A stretch of 64,000 nucleotides of DNA from Gari tellinella (lineage: Eukaryota; Mollusca; Bivalvia; Cardiida; Psammobiidae), in contig OV277861.1 of NCBI GenBank assembly GCA_922989275.2, positions 38,442,623 to 38,506,622 of the forward strand, given 5' to 3'. The translations under genes were made by a program, and so were the position numbers. How positions within the stretch are numbered: position 1 is the first letter of the stretch; every line of letters begins with the position of its first letter. This document shows, in pieces, positions 55,251 through 64,000 of this stretch. The notes beneath the pieces were generated by a model, which was not told the origin of the DNA, did not search any database, and was given only the letters and a program-made list of their open reading frames with translations.

Positions 55251-57130
55251 GGTAATTACCTATAATTATACATACCCGCTTTTGTTGAAAAAAAAAATTG
55301 AATTGAATTCAGAGTACCTTGGACTTATTCGCTCAAAATTTACTTTGTCGTTGTAAATATCGGTTAATTTTAAATACGATTTGTTAGGGGTATTTCAGAG
55401 TTTAATATAAGGAAGTTTGATAGAAGCTAGATACCAAACACAAATTTAATTGTCTAAGTTTTAGGGAGTGTTTTCTGTGGTTATTATTATGGTGTCCGAA
55501 AAGCAACAAATGTCCGAGTGAGTGCACAGACTGATCACTTATCGAAGAAGCTTACCCACAGAATTATACACTGAGTATAATTCCGTGGCTTACCAAATGA
55601 TTATTAATTATTTTTATGTGATAAAATCGTATAGTAATTTTATTCTGCGATCCGATGAAGGAACCGCAGAATGGCAGAAATTTCTATTCAGTACAAAATA
55701 CCAGCTATACGGAAACCAATTTTCTTGTAAAAAGTGAACGGTTGTATAACACTGTTAGTTTGCTAACCCGATACTAACACAGGTTCTAATAAGGTTATCT
55801 CCTTTGCCTTCAAATAGCTTGATTTTGAACTTATTTTCAAAAAGTATTTTCATTTATCAATTACTGTAAATGGTTGCGAAGGTAACCAAATATTACTTTC
55901 ATGTTAAAGTGAACGTTTTATGCCACTTTTAACTTGCGAACCAGATTAGGAGCATAAAGTACATGTACAATGGTTCTGATAGGTTGTTGTACTTTGACTT
56001 AAAAAATGCCAGGATATCTCTCATATTTTCAATATAATGCTCTTACTTAGTAATTGCTGTACGTGGTTGCTATGGTAAACAAATATAATTTTTCAGGCTA
56101 AAGCAAATGTGTATATGACAATGTTTATTTGCAAAATTTAGAATAAAACTAATTAAAGTAATTGTGAAAGGACTCTCATAGTTTGCTGTATATTGAGTGC
56201 CAAATGTCTTGAATTTGACACACATTTCCAGTAAAATATGTTCTTTTGGCAGGCGTTACCATAGTTACCAAGTAATATCTGCATGTTTTGTCTTCTATTT
56301 CTATTTTATAACACTACAATTGGCGGTAGTAGCCATTAAAGAGTGATCCGGATTCATTTTAAGCAAACGTAACAGCTCAGTTAAATAGGCAATAAAAACA
56401 TTGAAAAGTTTATAGTTTCGTTTCCATGGTTACCTACTTAGCAACCACAATCCCAAAGGTTTTTTTCAAAGTAGTAATAAAAATATTTGTTACTGATAAT
56501 CAATCATGTTCATCAACGATGCATGAATTTTCTGTACCAGTCCTTAAACTATGACAAAAATCAAGGATTCTTGCTTTCAGTATATTAACCCATAAACCTT
56601 GCACTTGTGTATCAATCAGGTGTAATGTTGAGTTGAAAGTTACAATGTTATTTAATTGTCAATACATATGTATGTCATATTTCAACTCTCAGATATTATT
56701 GTATCTAAAACTTGTACATTTTTGTCTGAAAGTGCCATGAATTTGATGTGTTTTACTTACCAAAAACACTGATTTTAGGGGGAAATAATGTTTTCGCGTT
56801 ACCATGGCAACTGAAGACCGGAACTAAGTTTTTTTGGTATTATTTCCAATTTCATGTAAATATATGCAAATAGTGTAAGTTTCATGCTAAACGGAAACCA
56901 TGCGTGCTGATTATAACAATTAATTACTATATGTACCAAACAGTGTTAAATCGGATGTAAGAGTTATAGCCCTTGTTTAAAAAAATCTGCACCACTTCCA
57001 GATCTGGCATCCACCATAAATTAAAGCCTTATGGTCTGAACTATTCGAATATATTATCAGAAATTTTATACTAGATGGGTTAAAACAGAATTAATTTTAA
57101 GGCCCTTTTATTGAGTTGGCCCTTCTACTA
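55251..57130. repeat. 1.9 kb insert: degenerate tandem array with X-box-like motifs
   Basis: Diverged units of about 175-190 bp. The first three start near 55735, 55911 and 56103 (GTGAACGGTTGTATAACAC, GTGAACGTTTTATGCCAC, GCAAATGTGTATATGAC). Five imperfect palindromes of GTTGCYATGGTAAC type sit at about 55872, 56065, 56254, 56424 and 56792. It begins with the palindrome GGTAATTACC and ends GGCCCTTCTACTA. No coding potential and no TIRs recognised. Duplication at the junction is at most TT. Confidence 0.65.
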
Positions 57131-57179
57131 TTTAGCGTAAACGCGTTTATTGGGAAAGAATAACAGATTCTCCACTGTA
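57131..57179. mobile_element. Family A MITE, right part
   Basis: TTTAGCGTAAACGCGTTTAT, GGGAAAGAATAACAG, ATTCTCCACTGTA: exactly the missing right end of the copy at 55048. Confidence 0.9.
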
Positions 57180-57215
57180 TGCGCATTCTGCTATACTTAT
57201 AGCCTAACTTTAGTT

Positions 57216-57807
57216 ATTATCTGCTAGAATATAGAAATATATATCTTTTGGTGCATATTCGGGACTGTATCAACAGGGTCTAATTTCGTCAGTGGAGGAA
57301 TATATTAAGAGTGTATAACGGAATATCTACGGAGTAATGGGTTAGGTTGTCAACTGCCTGTTTATTTCATACCCTACTTCATGACATTGTGACTGTCGTG
57401 GGGTCGCACTGTACCATATCTATAAATAAGCATGCTTTCGAAGAACTGTAACAAATGAAACGATAATTTAGACGACAGTTATGCGTCCATAGAGCACATA
57501 CATCGAGTCGCCTTACAGATAGAGGTGTTAACCCCATTTATACCAGACTAACTGCAATGAATATTTAACATATTTGCCCGCTCCGAGTGTTTACTGTCAT
57601 TCATAACATAAGCACGCCTGGCAGTTGTATTTTCTTTTGTCTGCAAAATTAGGCACCAGCACAGTTTACCACGACAATTTATTTTCCCACATTTTGTGAG
57701 AGCATGGTTACTGGTCTGGGTCTAAAAGATAAGTCGGAAGCAATAACATGCTCTTCAATGTGCTCAAGGTTACGATGTTTTAACAAAAACAGCTAAAGCT
57801 CCCACAT
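57216..57807. other. No gene; B-element right flank at the start
   Basis: ATCTGCTAGAATATAG (57220-57235) and GAGTAATGGGTTAGG (about 57332) resemble the right flank of hairpin-B elements. Nothing else recognised. Confidence 0.4.
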
Positions 57808-58058
57808 TAACCCTGTGAACCCTAGTCCCGCATATAGACGTTATTTTCAAACAGTGAACATGTGAATAGTACACTTGTCCTATGCAAACAGTGAAGACCC
57901 AGATCAGAGGGCTCCGAAAGGAGCCCTCTGATCAGGGTCTTCACTGTTTGTCATAATGCCAAACATTGACAAAAACAACCAATACAAGTTAGAAATGGAC
58001 TAGACTAAAATGGAAACTGGAATTGTCCATTTAAAGTTTCAGGGAGGAAAGAGTTAAG
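57808..58058. mobile_element. Family K element, best copy
   Basis: Left end TTAACCCTGTGAACCCTAGT; right end AGGGAGGAAAGAGTTAAG. Contains a variant core hairpin at about 57886-57950: CAAACAGTGAAGACCCAGAT and CAGAGGGCTCC mirrored, tip GAAAG. Degenerate relatives at 27838 and 32230. Confidence 0.7.
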
Positions 58059-58205
58059 CGCCCTTCTGTGCCTTAGCATACCCCATCGAAATGCCTTTAT
58101 TCGGTCTTATTATGTTCTGATAAAGAGTAAACAAATGACAATTACATGTACATGTATGAGTGTTTAATATGTACACCGAGACAATTATCATGACTCATAT
58201 AAGAC

Positions 58206-58356
58206 GAGGCTTCGAGGTTATAAAGCGTTTTAGTTGAGCCTTAATGTATTCCCAAACAATTGATTGGTCAGATTTGAGCCTAGGCTCAAATCTGACCAAT
58301 CAAATGCTTGGGAACATGTTTAGACTCTAGTCAAAAGCTTTATAACCTCGGAGCCA
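58206..58356. mobile_element. Family E palindromic element (copy 3)
   Basis: Outer ends GAGGCTTCGAGGTTATAAAG and CTTTATAACCTCGGAGCCAG. Mirrored inner arm TGATTGGTCAGATTTGAGCC around CCTAGG. Confidence 0.85.
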
Positions 58357-58534
58357 GGCGTCCACCAGGGCTCTGACAAGACGAGGGTTATTAGTAAATT
58401 CGTAATCCTTCAGCATTTTCTTGAAACATTCTTTTTTATTGTCCTTATCATTCCTAAACACCTCCCAATTACACTGCATCTTTGGGAAGGGTAAAGTTGT
58501 CCGCTTATAATGTTTGGTTAAGAGCACAAATTCT

Positions 58535-58850
58535 CTATAACGGCCCTCCCAACAACGACTCCTTCCTTACAACGACCCTTACCACAGTTCCCTAAACAGA
58601 ACAATTATGTCTACTGCTTTCGCTGCTGTAATATCGTCTGCTCAAAGTTGTCGTCTGCTGATTTTCTCAAAGTTACCTATTGGACATTTTGACAGAAAAA
58701 AAATTAATTACGAATGTCGCGTACGCGGCGTCTGATCTGAATTCAAGCTGTTTTCAAAAGTAAACCAGTTTCCCTCCCTATAACGAGTCCCTCCAAACAA
58801 ACACAATCTTTGACTCCCATTGGATGTCATTGTAGAGAGGGAGCACAGTA
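58535..58850. mobile_element. Family D MITE (copy 16)
   Basis: TATAACGGCCCTCCCAACAA at the worn left end, right half of the hairpin (GCGTACGCGGCGTCTGATCT), right end GAGAGGGAGCACAGTA. Confidence 0.8.
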
Positions 58851-59092
58851 CATTGTCCTAGTACGAGCTGCTTTTTAGTGGTCTTTCTGTGTCATTCCTG
58901 TTTAATTCGTAGGACTGTCTCATGTTTGTCTGCAGACAATACGCAGACGTTCGCAGTGTTGCAATATTTCTCACATTGTTTCGCGCCTGACGTGGAAGCT
59001 ATGCCGAAACGCCATCTTTTGATTCTGGAGAGTAATCACGCGTTTAAGTTTGGTGCAAGCACAGAGAATAGAGCTGGAAACTTGACTTTATA

Positions 59093-59350
59093 CAGGGCTG
59101 CCATAAGTTGGCATGAAAAAAATCCTAAGATTTCCAAAGTTGCATTTGCGACTTTACGAATCTTACCTTTACCACATAGCCTGTTTCTAGTTTTGTTGAC
59201 ATGTGAATACTTAAAGCAGGCTGGAAGTAAAGCAGAACTCACCTTAAGGCGCATTCTGCTTTACTTTCAACCTGCTTTAAACTATATTTGTACCATGCAC
59301 CAGAAAAAAATCCGAAGATTTAGGAAAACTCCGGAGAAATGGAAGCCCTG
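59093..59350. mobile_element. MITE with CAGGGCTGCC ends (copy 2)
   Basis: Same family as 5091-5343. Ends CAGGGCTGCCATAAG and ATGGAAGCCCTG, target duplication TTTATA (59087-59092 and 59351-59356), hairpin-B in the middle (about 59200-59285). Finding a second copy with its own, different duplication confirms mobility of the unit. Confidence 0.85.
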
Positions 59351-60271
59351 TTTATACTCCCCCATATCTGGATCTATGAATACCTGTAACATTCCAGTCG
59401 CCGAATGTGTAATTTACAAGCGGGTTTCATCTAGATCGGATGCTGAATAACTCAGTCCCCGATCAGAATGAAAACTGCTTCTCTAATGCTAGCATTCAAA
59501 CGTAATAGACAACAACAAATAAAGAATAGTTTTACATTCCATTAGGTAATGTCATAAATGTTCCTCTGAAAATGCCGATAACATGTATCTACTGTTCAAA
59601 CATGTAAATCTTTTGCTTTGCTAAAAGCATCCTGTATGTTGTTTAATGCAATAAAAAATTGATTGATTTGTTGTTTGATACCATAACTTTCATTATCTTG
59701 TCCGCACTCTGGTGGGCAACATGCGTTATAAACAGACATGCATTAACTGTTAGTGTCCGTAATTCGACTCAAACTAACCCATTCACTGCCTTACTACGAG
59801 TACAATGTGTGTTGCACAAAGTTTGGATCCTGATCAGACGCGGCGTCCTTAAGGAGCTTTTTGATTAGGGTGTGCTCAGTTTGTCATTAACACTAAGTGC
59901 CACCTGTATGCACCAGTTACAGTGCGTTTACATGTACCTGTGAGGGGTAAACTTTTCACATTAAAATAACTGAGACCAATACCAGATATCTCTGACAGAA
60001 GTATATAAAACGCTATTTTTACCAAAGGCCAAGAGCTTATAAATATGTAGAATTGACGAAGTCAAATAATTCAAAAACTTTACAAAATCTATAAAGGTCT
60101 GTTTATGAAGCGTTTGAGATGCAGACGACTGCATTAAACTACCTTGATTGATTAAATACTAGTTCGTTTTTCTGATCGTTACATATCTTTATTATTTAAT
60201 GTATCTAGAGGTTCAACCTCAGTTTCGTTTCTAAATAATATTAGAACCATAATAAATACTTTTCATTACGA
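59351..60271. other. No gene; one worn core hairpin
   Basis: GCACAAAGTTTGGATCCTGA, TCAGACGCGGCGTCC and TTTTTGATTAGGGTGTGCTC at about 59815-59885. No coding sequence. Confidence 0.4.
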
Positions 60272-60378
60272 GCACGTTTGTACGTGCGTGTGCGTGTATG
60301 TGTTTTGTGTTTGTACGTGTGTGTGTGCGTGTGTGTGTGTGTGTGTGTGTGCGTGTGCGTGTGCGTGTGTGTGTGTGT

Positions 60379-60419
<41 letters not shown>

Positions 60420-60442
60420 TGGGTTTGCGAGTGTGCGTGTTT
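60272..60442. repeat. (TG)n/(GTGTGC)n microsatellite
   Basis: About 170 bases of GTGTGTGCGTGTGTGTG type. The minus-strand ORF of Thr-His repeats is an artefact of it. Confidence 0.95.
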
Positions 60443-60689
60443 GAGTGACCACTATATGAACATCTGAATATATGTTTACGTAACGAAGACTTTGTAAGTT
60501 CAAGCTACTGAATAAAGAAGTATCTATCTATATATCTATCTGAAAGAAACCTTAGTCATGGTGTGCATTGATTGTCATTTTGCAATGTATTGTTTAAACC
60601 AACCCTAAGAAGTCTGAAATGGTCTAGATTTAATAGAATACTGGAGTTACCCATTTTAACATTCGAGGGACATTGGATTAAATTTGACC

Positions 60690-61019
60690 TACAGTGTTCC
60701 CTCCTTACAACGACACTAAATGGGAGATACATATTGTGTGCGTTGTTCGAAGGGAGACGTTTTATGAAGGGGAAATTAAGACTTGGCTTACATTTGCAAA
60801 CAGCTTGAATTCAGATAAGACGCCGCGTAATGCGGCGTCTAATCTGGATTCAAGCTGTTTGCCACTCGTCAATATATTTATTCTATGACAATGTCAACTT
60901 ATATGTGGCTTTAAGATATAACAGCAGACGACAATTTGAAGCAGACGACAAAAGCGTTAGACACACTTGTTCTGTTCAGGGAACTGCAGCAAGAGTTGTT
61001 GTAGAGTGGGCATGCTGTA
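60690..61019. mobile_element. Family D MITE (copy 17)
   Basis: TACAGTGTTCCCTCCTTACA to GTGGGCATGCTGTA. Good hairpin at about 60797-60862. Confidence 0.85.
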
Positions 61020-61226
61020 TTTATTCAATGTCAGAAAAGTTTAAAGGTAGGGGGTCGTAATTGTTAGTTTTTATTCACGCAATAAGTTTGTTATAACGCC
61101 TTATAAAAAGGGATGTGCGTTAAACAGGCTGTCAGACAAATCTAACATGCACCTTTAATGGCCAGATGCTGTATTAAAACTCTATTGGTAGCCGGTTTCA
61201 TTATCGGTTATTCGTCACCCGTGTGA

Positions 61227-61233
61227 TATATAA
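61227..61233 (+). promoter_or_regulatory. Candidate TATA box of the GPCR gene
   Basis: TATATAA lies 79 bases before the ATG at 61312, a plausible distance for a short 5' UTR. No initiator or transcription evidence; weak. Confidence 0.3.
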
Positions 61234-61311
61234 CCTGCGCTTCGCTACTCTATTTCAATAACTTGGTCGAACAGTCAGTTGGCTTACACTGGAGTTATCA
61301 GAGCTTCAAGC

Positions 61312-61678
61312 ATGGATGTTTCGCAGCAGAATAAGTCAATGTTAAATGACAGGCTTTCTGATACCCTTATGGATTCAATAAATTCTACAAACTCAAGGAG
61401 AATAGTTTTAAAGGATACGAACGCTGTGACGGCAGAATTGAGCGTCATTTTATATTCGATAATATTCGTTCTGTCAGTTTGTGGAAATATTTTAGTTATT
61501 TTGACGCTAATTAGAGATAAGCGGATGCGTACAATAACGAATATGTTCCTACTCAATCTTGCTCTAAGTGATATGTTGCTCTCTGTACTTTGTATGCCGT
61601 TTACTTTAGTGGCAACTATTGTCCTGAGGGATTTCATTTTTGGAGAAGCAATGTGTATTCTTATCAGGTATTTCCAAG
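61312..61678 (+). CDS. First coding exon of a CCK/sulfakinin-receptor-like GPCR
   Basis: Class A (rhodopsin-like) receptor N-terminus; receptors of this family sit in the plasma membrane and signal through G proteins to cholecystokinin/gastrin or sulfakinin peptides. From the ATG at 61312: a 40-odd residue extracellular tail with N-glycosylation sequons at Asn7 (NKS) and Asn24 (NST); TM1 with the GNILV signature; first intracellular loop RDKRMRTITN; TM2 with LALSD (conserved Asp2.50) and CMPFTL; then DFIFGEAMC with the conserved disulphide Cys; and RYFQ. RMRTITNMFLLNLALSD and CMPFTL followed by DFIFG match the CCK-receptor pattern, which I infer from family knowledge. The exon ends CAAG/GTAAGAAT, a good donor in phase 1 with a split Gly codon, as expected at this position (YFxG). 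The upstream open frame lacks an ATG, so 61312 is the likely start. Whether the gene still works depends on the next exon, which looks broken. Confidence 0.85.
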
Positions 61679-61803
61679 GTAAGAATCAGCACGACGACTT
61701 GTATCTTTAAGGTTGAGGAATCGCCATATTACCAGTAGGGTGACAGGCAAATGTTTGATCAAAGAAATAAATTTTCTTTAACAATTATTCCTTTTGCTTT
61801 CAG

Positions 61804-61826
61804 GCTCTATAACAATAGTTAGCATA
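61804..61826 (+). pseudogene. Start of GPCR exon 2 (TM3), cut by a palindrome
   Basis: After a 125-base intron ending in a pyrimidine-rich tract and TTTGCTTTCAG, the frame resumes in the right phase with G-SITIVSI. In CCK receptors TM3 begins with a similar G-TSVSVS stretch. At 61827 the sequence changes abruptly into the core hairpin, which gives an in-frame TAA at 61860. No continuation of TM3 was seen after the hairpin up to the window end. Eight residues is a short match, so an alternative is chance plus a true exon 2 outside the window. Confidence 0.5.
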
Positions 61827-61895
61827 TGCAAACAGTTTGGATTCAGATTAGACGCCGCTTAACGCGGCGTCTGATCAGAATTCAAACTGTTTGAC
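61827..61895. repeat. Core hairpin inside the putative GPCR exon 2
   Basis: GCAAACAGTTTGGATTCAGA and TTAGACGCCGC mirrored by GCGGCGTCTGATCAGAATTC and AAACTGTTTGAC, tip TTAA. A well-preserved module, hence comparatively young. Confidence 0.85.
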
Positions 61896-62267
61896 ATTCA
61901 TATTAATAGATCTAAATCAGTTAAAGTTAAAATTTCACATTTTATTAGTTAAAGCTGGCGAAAAATATATATCGTACTAGCAAGTATTGTGAGGCAATCA
62001 ATTTGCAATTGCAATTTAAAACATTTCATCATGTCTGAATACTGTAAAAATGGTTTTATTCGCGAATATATTATTTACGCGTTAATTCGCGAATGTGTTG
62101 CCTCGTGTCTTTAGTTTAAAAAATACGTAACTTCTTAAAGAGGCTCGCAACCGGATTTAGCATTAAAAATAGTAATTTGTAAATATATGTCAAATGCTTA
62201 AATAAATGGGTAAGATTTAGTTTAGGATAATACATTCTGTTAAAAAATGCCTTTCAAAAATAAAAGA
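61896..62267. other. AT-rich, no exon recognised
   Basis: I searched the + strand for remaining TM3 or the E/DRY region and saw none. Confidence 0.4.
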
Positions 62268-62360
62268 AGCTCTGTCGGGATTCGAACCCGTGAGCCTCCA
62301 TGCGGAGACAAACATGGAAAATGAGGAAGCGCCTTTACCCCCTCGGCTACGGGCGCTCAT
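62268..62360 (-). tRNA. tRNA-like sequence, probably degraded or SINE head
   Basis: On the minus strand TAGCCGAGGGGGTAAAGGCG resembles an A-box/D-arm and GGTTCGAATCC is a perfect B-box inside a CGGG/CCCG T-stem. A CCATG...CATGG stem between them resembles a long variable arm (Ser/Leu-type layout). The acceptor arms (AGCGCCC versus CAGAGCT) do not pair well and the anticodon stem is unclear, so it is probably a pseudogene or SINE-type derivative. T-rich run downstream. Confidence 0.4.
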
Positions 62361-62490
62361 ATATATTTATGGTGTCAAATTAACGTACTTCACTGGTAGC
62401 GATTGATAGTATATTATTCGGCTCGGGTTTATGTCTGAGCCCGTGTAGAGAAGCAACAACAACAACTATACCGTCAGCTGACGCTATAGA

Positions 62491-62920
62491 AAAACTAAGA
62501 TTCGGTGACGATTCTTGAGACTTTTTTTGGACTGATCATAATTTTTTAATGACAGAAGCCAAATAATGCCACACATTTACTTTTATTTGAGTATTTTATT
62601 TTATTTTGACAAGTACACCGTCCGGTTGCGAGTCCCTTTAAAGCAGATTGAAAGTAAAGCAGAATGTGCCTTAATGCACATTCTGCTTTTCTTTCAGCCT
62701 GTTGTAAGCTACCACCTGCTAGAAACATTGCATGATGTCGCGAATTGATACAACATACGCGAAATATTCATGATGCGAAAGATACCTGTTTTACAGTATG
62801 CTATTGCATAATTATGAAACATTCTGTTGTATGGACAAACAATGCAGTATTTTCATACAACCCTTGCATAAATATAGTGAACTATTGGATGAATTAATTG
62901 CTAATTTCAACACATTCTAA
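62491..62920. repeat. 430 bp tandem duplication, first copy
   Basis: Starts AAAACTAAGATTCGGTGACG, contains hairpin-B with tip TTAATGCACATTC at about 62638-62708, ends ATTTCAACACATTCTAA. Nearly identical to the next 425 bases. Confidence 0.9.
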
Positions 62921-63345
62921 AAAACTAAGATTCGGTGACGATTCTTGAGACTTTTTTTGGACTTATCATATTTTTTTAATGACAGAAGCCAAATAATGCC
63001 ACAAATTTGCTTTTATTTGAGTATTTAATTTTATTTTGACAAGTACACCATCCGGTTGCGAGTCCCTTTAAAGCAGATTGAAAGTAAAGCAGAATGTGTC
63101 TTAATGTACATTCTGCTTTTCTTTCAGCCTGTTTTAAGCTACCACCTGCTAGAAACATTGCATGATGTCGCGAATTAATACATCATACGCGAAATATTCA
63201 TGATGCGAAAAATACCTGTTTTACAGTATGCTATTGCATAATTATGAAACATTCTGTTGTATGGACAAACAATGCAGTATTTTCATACAACCCTTGCATA
63301 AATATAGTGAAATATTGGATGAATTAATTGCTAATTTCAACACAT
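62921..63345. repeat. 430 bp tandem duplication, second copy
   Basis: Same unit; only scattered single-base differences (for example TGCCTTAATGCACA versus TGTCTTAATGTACA in the hairpin tip), pointing to a recent direct duplication. Confidence 0.9.
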
Positions 63346-63592
63346 GAAATGGTTAAAATTCAGGTATTCAAAACGATGTTTTTCTTTTTTCTGTCAAATG
63401 TCACATATAGAAAGACAAAACAGATACAGATACAAGTTTTATTTAGAGTCCGGCTGTATACAAACAGATATTATTAGCTATGAATGGTTATTGGCTGACA
63501 TGTCCGTTAGCAGAATTATGTAAATCAATGCTAAAACAATGAAATACTGTAACTCAGCCTCTTATCAGATTTGACCAATTTGAAATTAGTAT
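63346..63592. other. No feature recognised
   Basis: No exon or repeat I can support. Confidence 0.35.
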
Positions 63593-63843
63593 TACAGTGG
63601 AGAAAACGTTATTCTTTCCCGTTTAAACGCAAACGAAACGCAAACGCATTGCACTATAATGGAGAAAATGACAACATTTTGACAATTCTGACTATTGATT
63701 TTAACCTAGACGGCAAACTGTATGGAGCCTGATCAGACGCCGGGTTACCCGGCGTCTGCTCTGGCTCCAAACTGTTTGCATTGGAAATAACAGTTTTAGC
63801 GTAAACGCGTTTATTGGGAAATAATAACATTTTCTCCACTGTA
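63593..63843. mobile_element. Family A MITE, full length
   Basis: TACAGTGGAGAAAACG to TTTTCTCCACTGTA, 251 bp, hairpin with CCGGGTTACCCGG tip at about 63713-63780. Confidence 0.9.
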
Positions 63844-64000
63844 TTATTTCTTCAGTCACAATTTCACAAACAGTGAGGTAAGGTTTCAGACGACACAGTT
63901 TAGCACAATATCTTGTCTGCGAAAAAAGGATGAAATTCGACAGTGAAACTTGGCGTTAAAATGGTTATTTAATATTAGTATGAAAATGTTCTAGCAAACA
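63844..64000. other. Window end, nothing recognised
   Basis: No feature seen. Confidence 0.4.

Larger units (their letters stand above)
55011..57215. mobile_element. Three-level nest: hairpin-B element > family A MITE > 1.9 kb array
   Basis: CGCTTGAAACAGGTTGAAAG with AAAGCAAAATGCG (to 55045) and GCGCATTCTGCTATACTTAT (from 57180) are the two halves of a hairpin-B element, split at its tip. Between them lie the two ends of a family A MITE, itself split by a 1.9 kb insert. Order of events is therefore B, then A, then the insert. Confidence 0.85.

Noticed and set aside
55251..57130. Helitron as explanation for the 1.9 kb insert
   Set aside because: No TC start, no CTRR end with preceding hairpin, and the insertion site is within a T run, not clearly between A and T.
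58878..59450. Open frame of 190 codons on the + strand
   Set aside because: Runs straight through the CAGGGCTGCC MITE and its hairpin, with no ATG at the start and no protein motif; chance frame.
60231..60503. Thr-His repeat protein on the minus strand
   Set aside because: Translation of the TG microsatellite.
61279..61311. Extra N-terminal residues of the GPCR open frame
   Set aside because: The frame there starts at TTG; the first ATG is at 61312, with a plausible leader and glycosylation sites after it.

Overview
The window looks like repeat-dense, gene-poor DNA from an animal nuclear genome, most likely a bivalve mollusc (a Dreissena-like mussel is my guess from general impression of the repeats, not from any search). 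Supporting signs are AT-rich non-coding DNA, a spliced class A GPCR exon, a LINE with a two-ORF layout, and many miniature inverted-repeat elements (MITEs). There are no operons and no bacterial, phage or CRISPR features.

Layout. Positions 1-30,000 are almost entirely repeats: MITE families I call A (TIR starts TACAGTGGAGAA, about 250 bp), D (TIR starts TACAGTGCTCCCTC, about 310-410 bp), F (TIR starts TACAGTAAAACC, about 210 bp), E (about 145 bp palindromes centred on CCTAGG) and others, degenerate tandem arrays, and three long-range inverted repeats. Positions 31,984-35,240 form one 3.26 kb element whose terminal inverted repeats are built from the same short minisatellite unit as its internal array. 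Positions 36,000-42,000 hold more A, D and F MITEs. Positions 42,740-44,905 are a 2.2 kb inverted-repeat locus around a decayed minus-strand coding region. Positions 48,945-53,640 hold a nearly full-length but inactivated minus-strand LINE (ORF1 with coiled coil and L1-like C-terminal domain; ORF2 with AP endonuclease, reverse transcriptase and C-terminal CCHC motif). Positions 55,011-57,215 are a three-level nest of insertions. Positions 61,312-61,678 carry the only intact host coding exon, the N-terminus to end of TM2/ECL1 of a cholecystokinin/sulfakinin-receptor-like GPCR. Its apparent next exon is cut after eight codons by a palindromic insertion.

The common theme is palindromes. A roughly 55-65 nt hairpin (arms GCAAACAGTTTGGATCC and GATCAGACGCC, short loop) occurs more than 35 times and lies in the middle of MITE families that share no terminal sequence. 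A second, unrelated hairpin (arms AAAGCAGGCTGAAAG and GCAGAATGCGCC) behaves the same way. Several copies appear symmetrically trimmed at the centre. These hairpin modules, the minisatellite-TIR element and the disrupted receptor are the parts most worth a second look.

Limits: all repeat boundaries and identities were read by eye; family names A to K and the hairpin labels are mine; no database was consulted.
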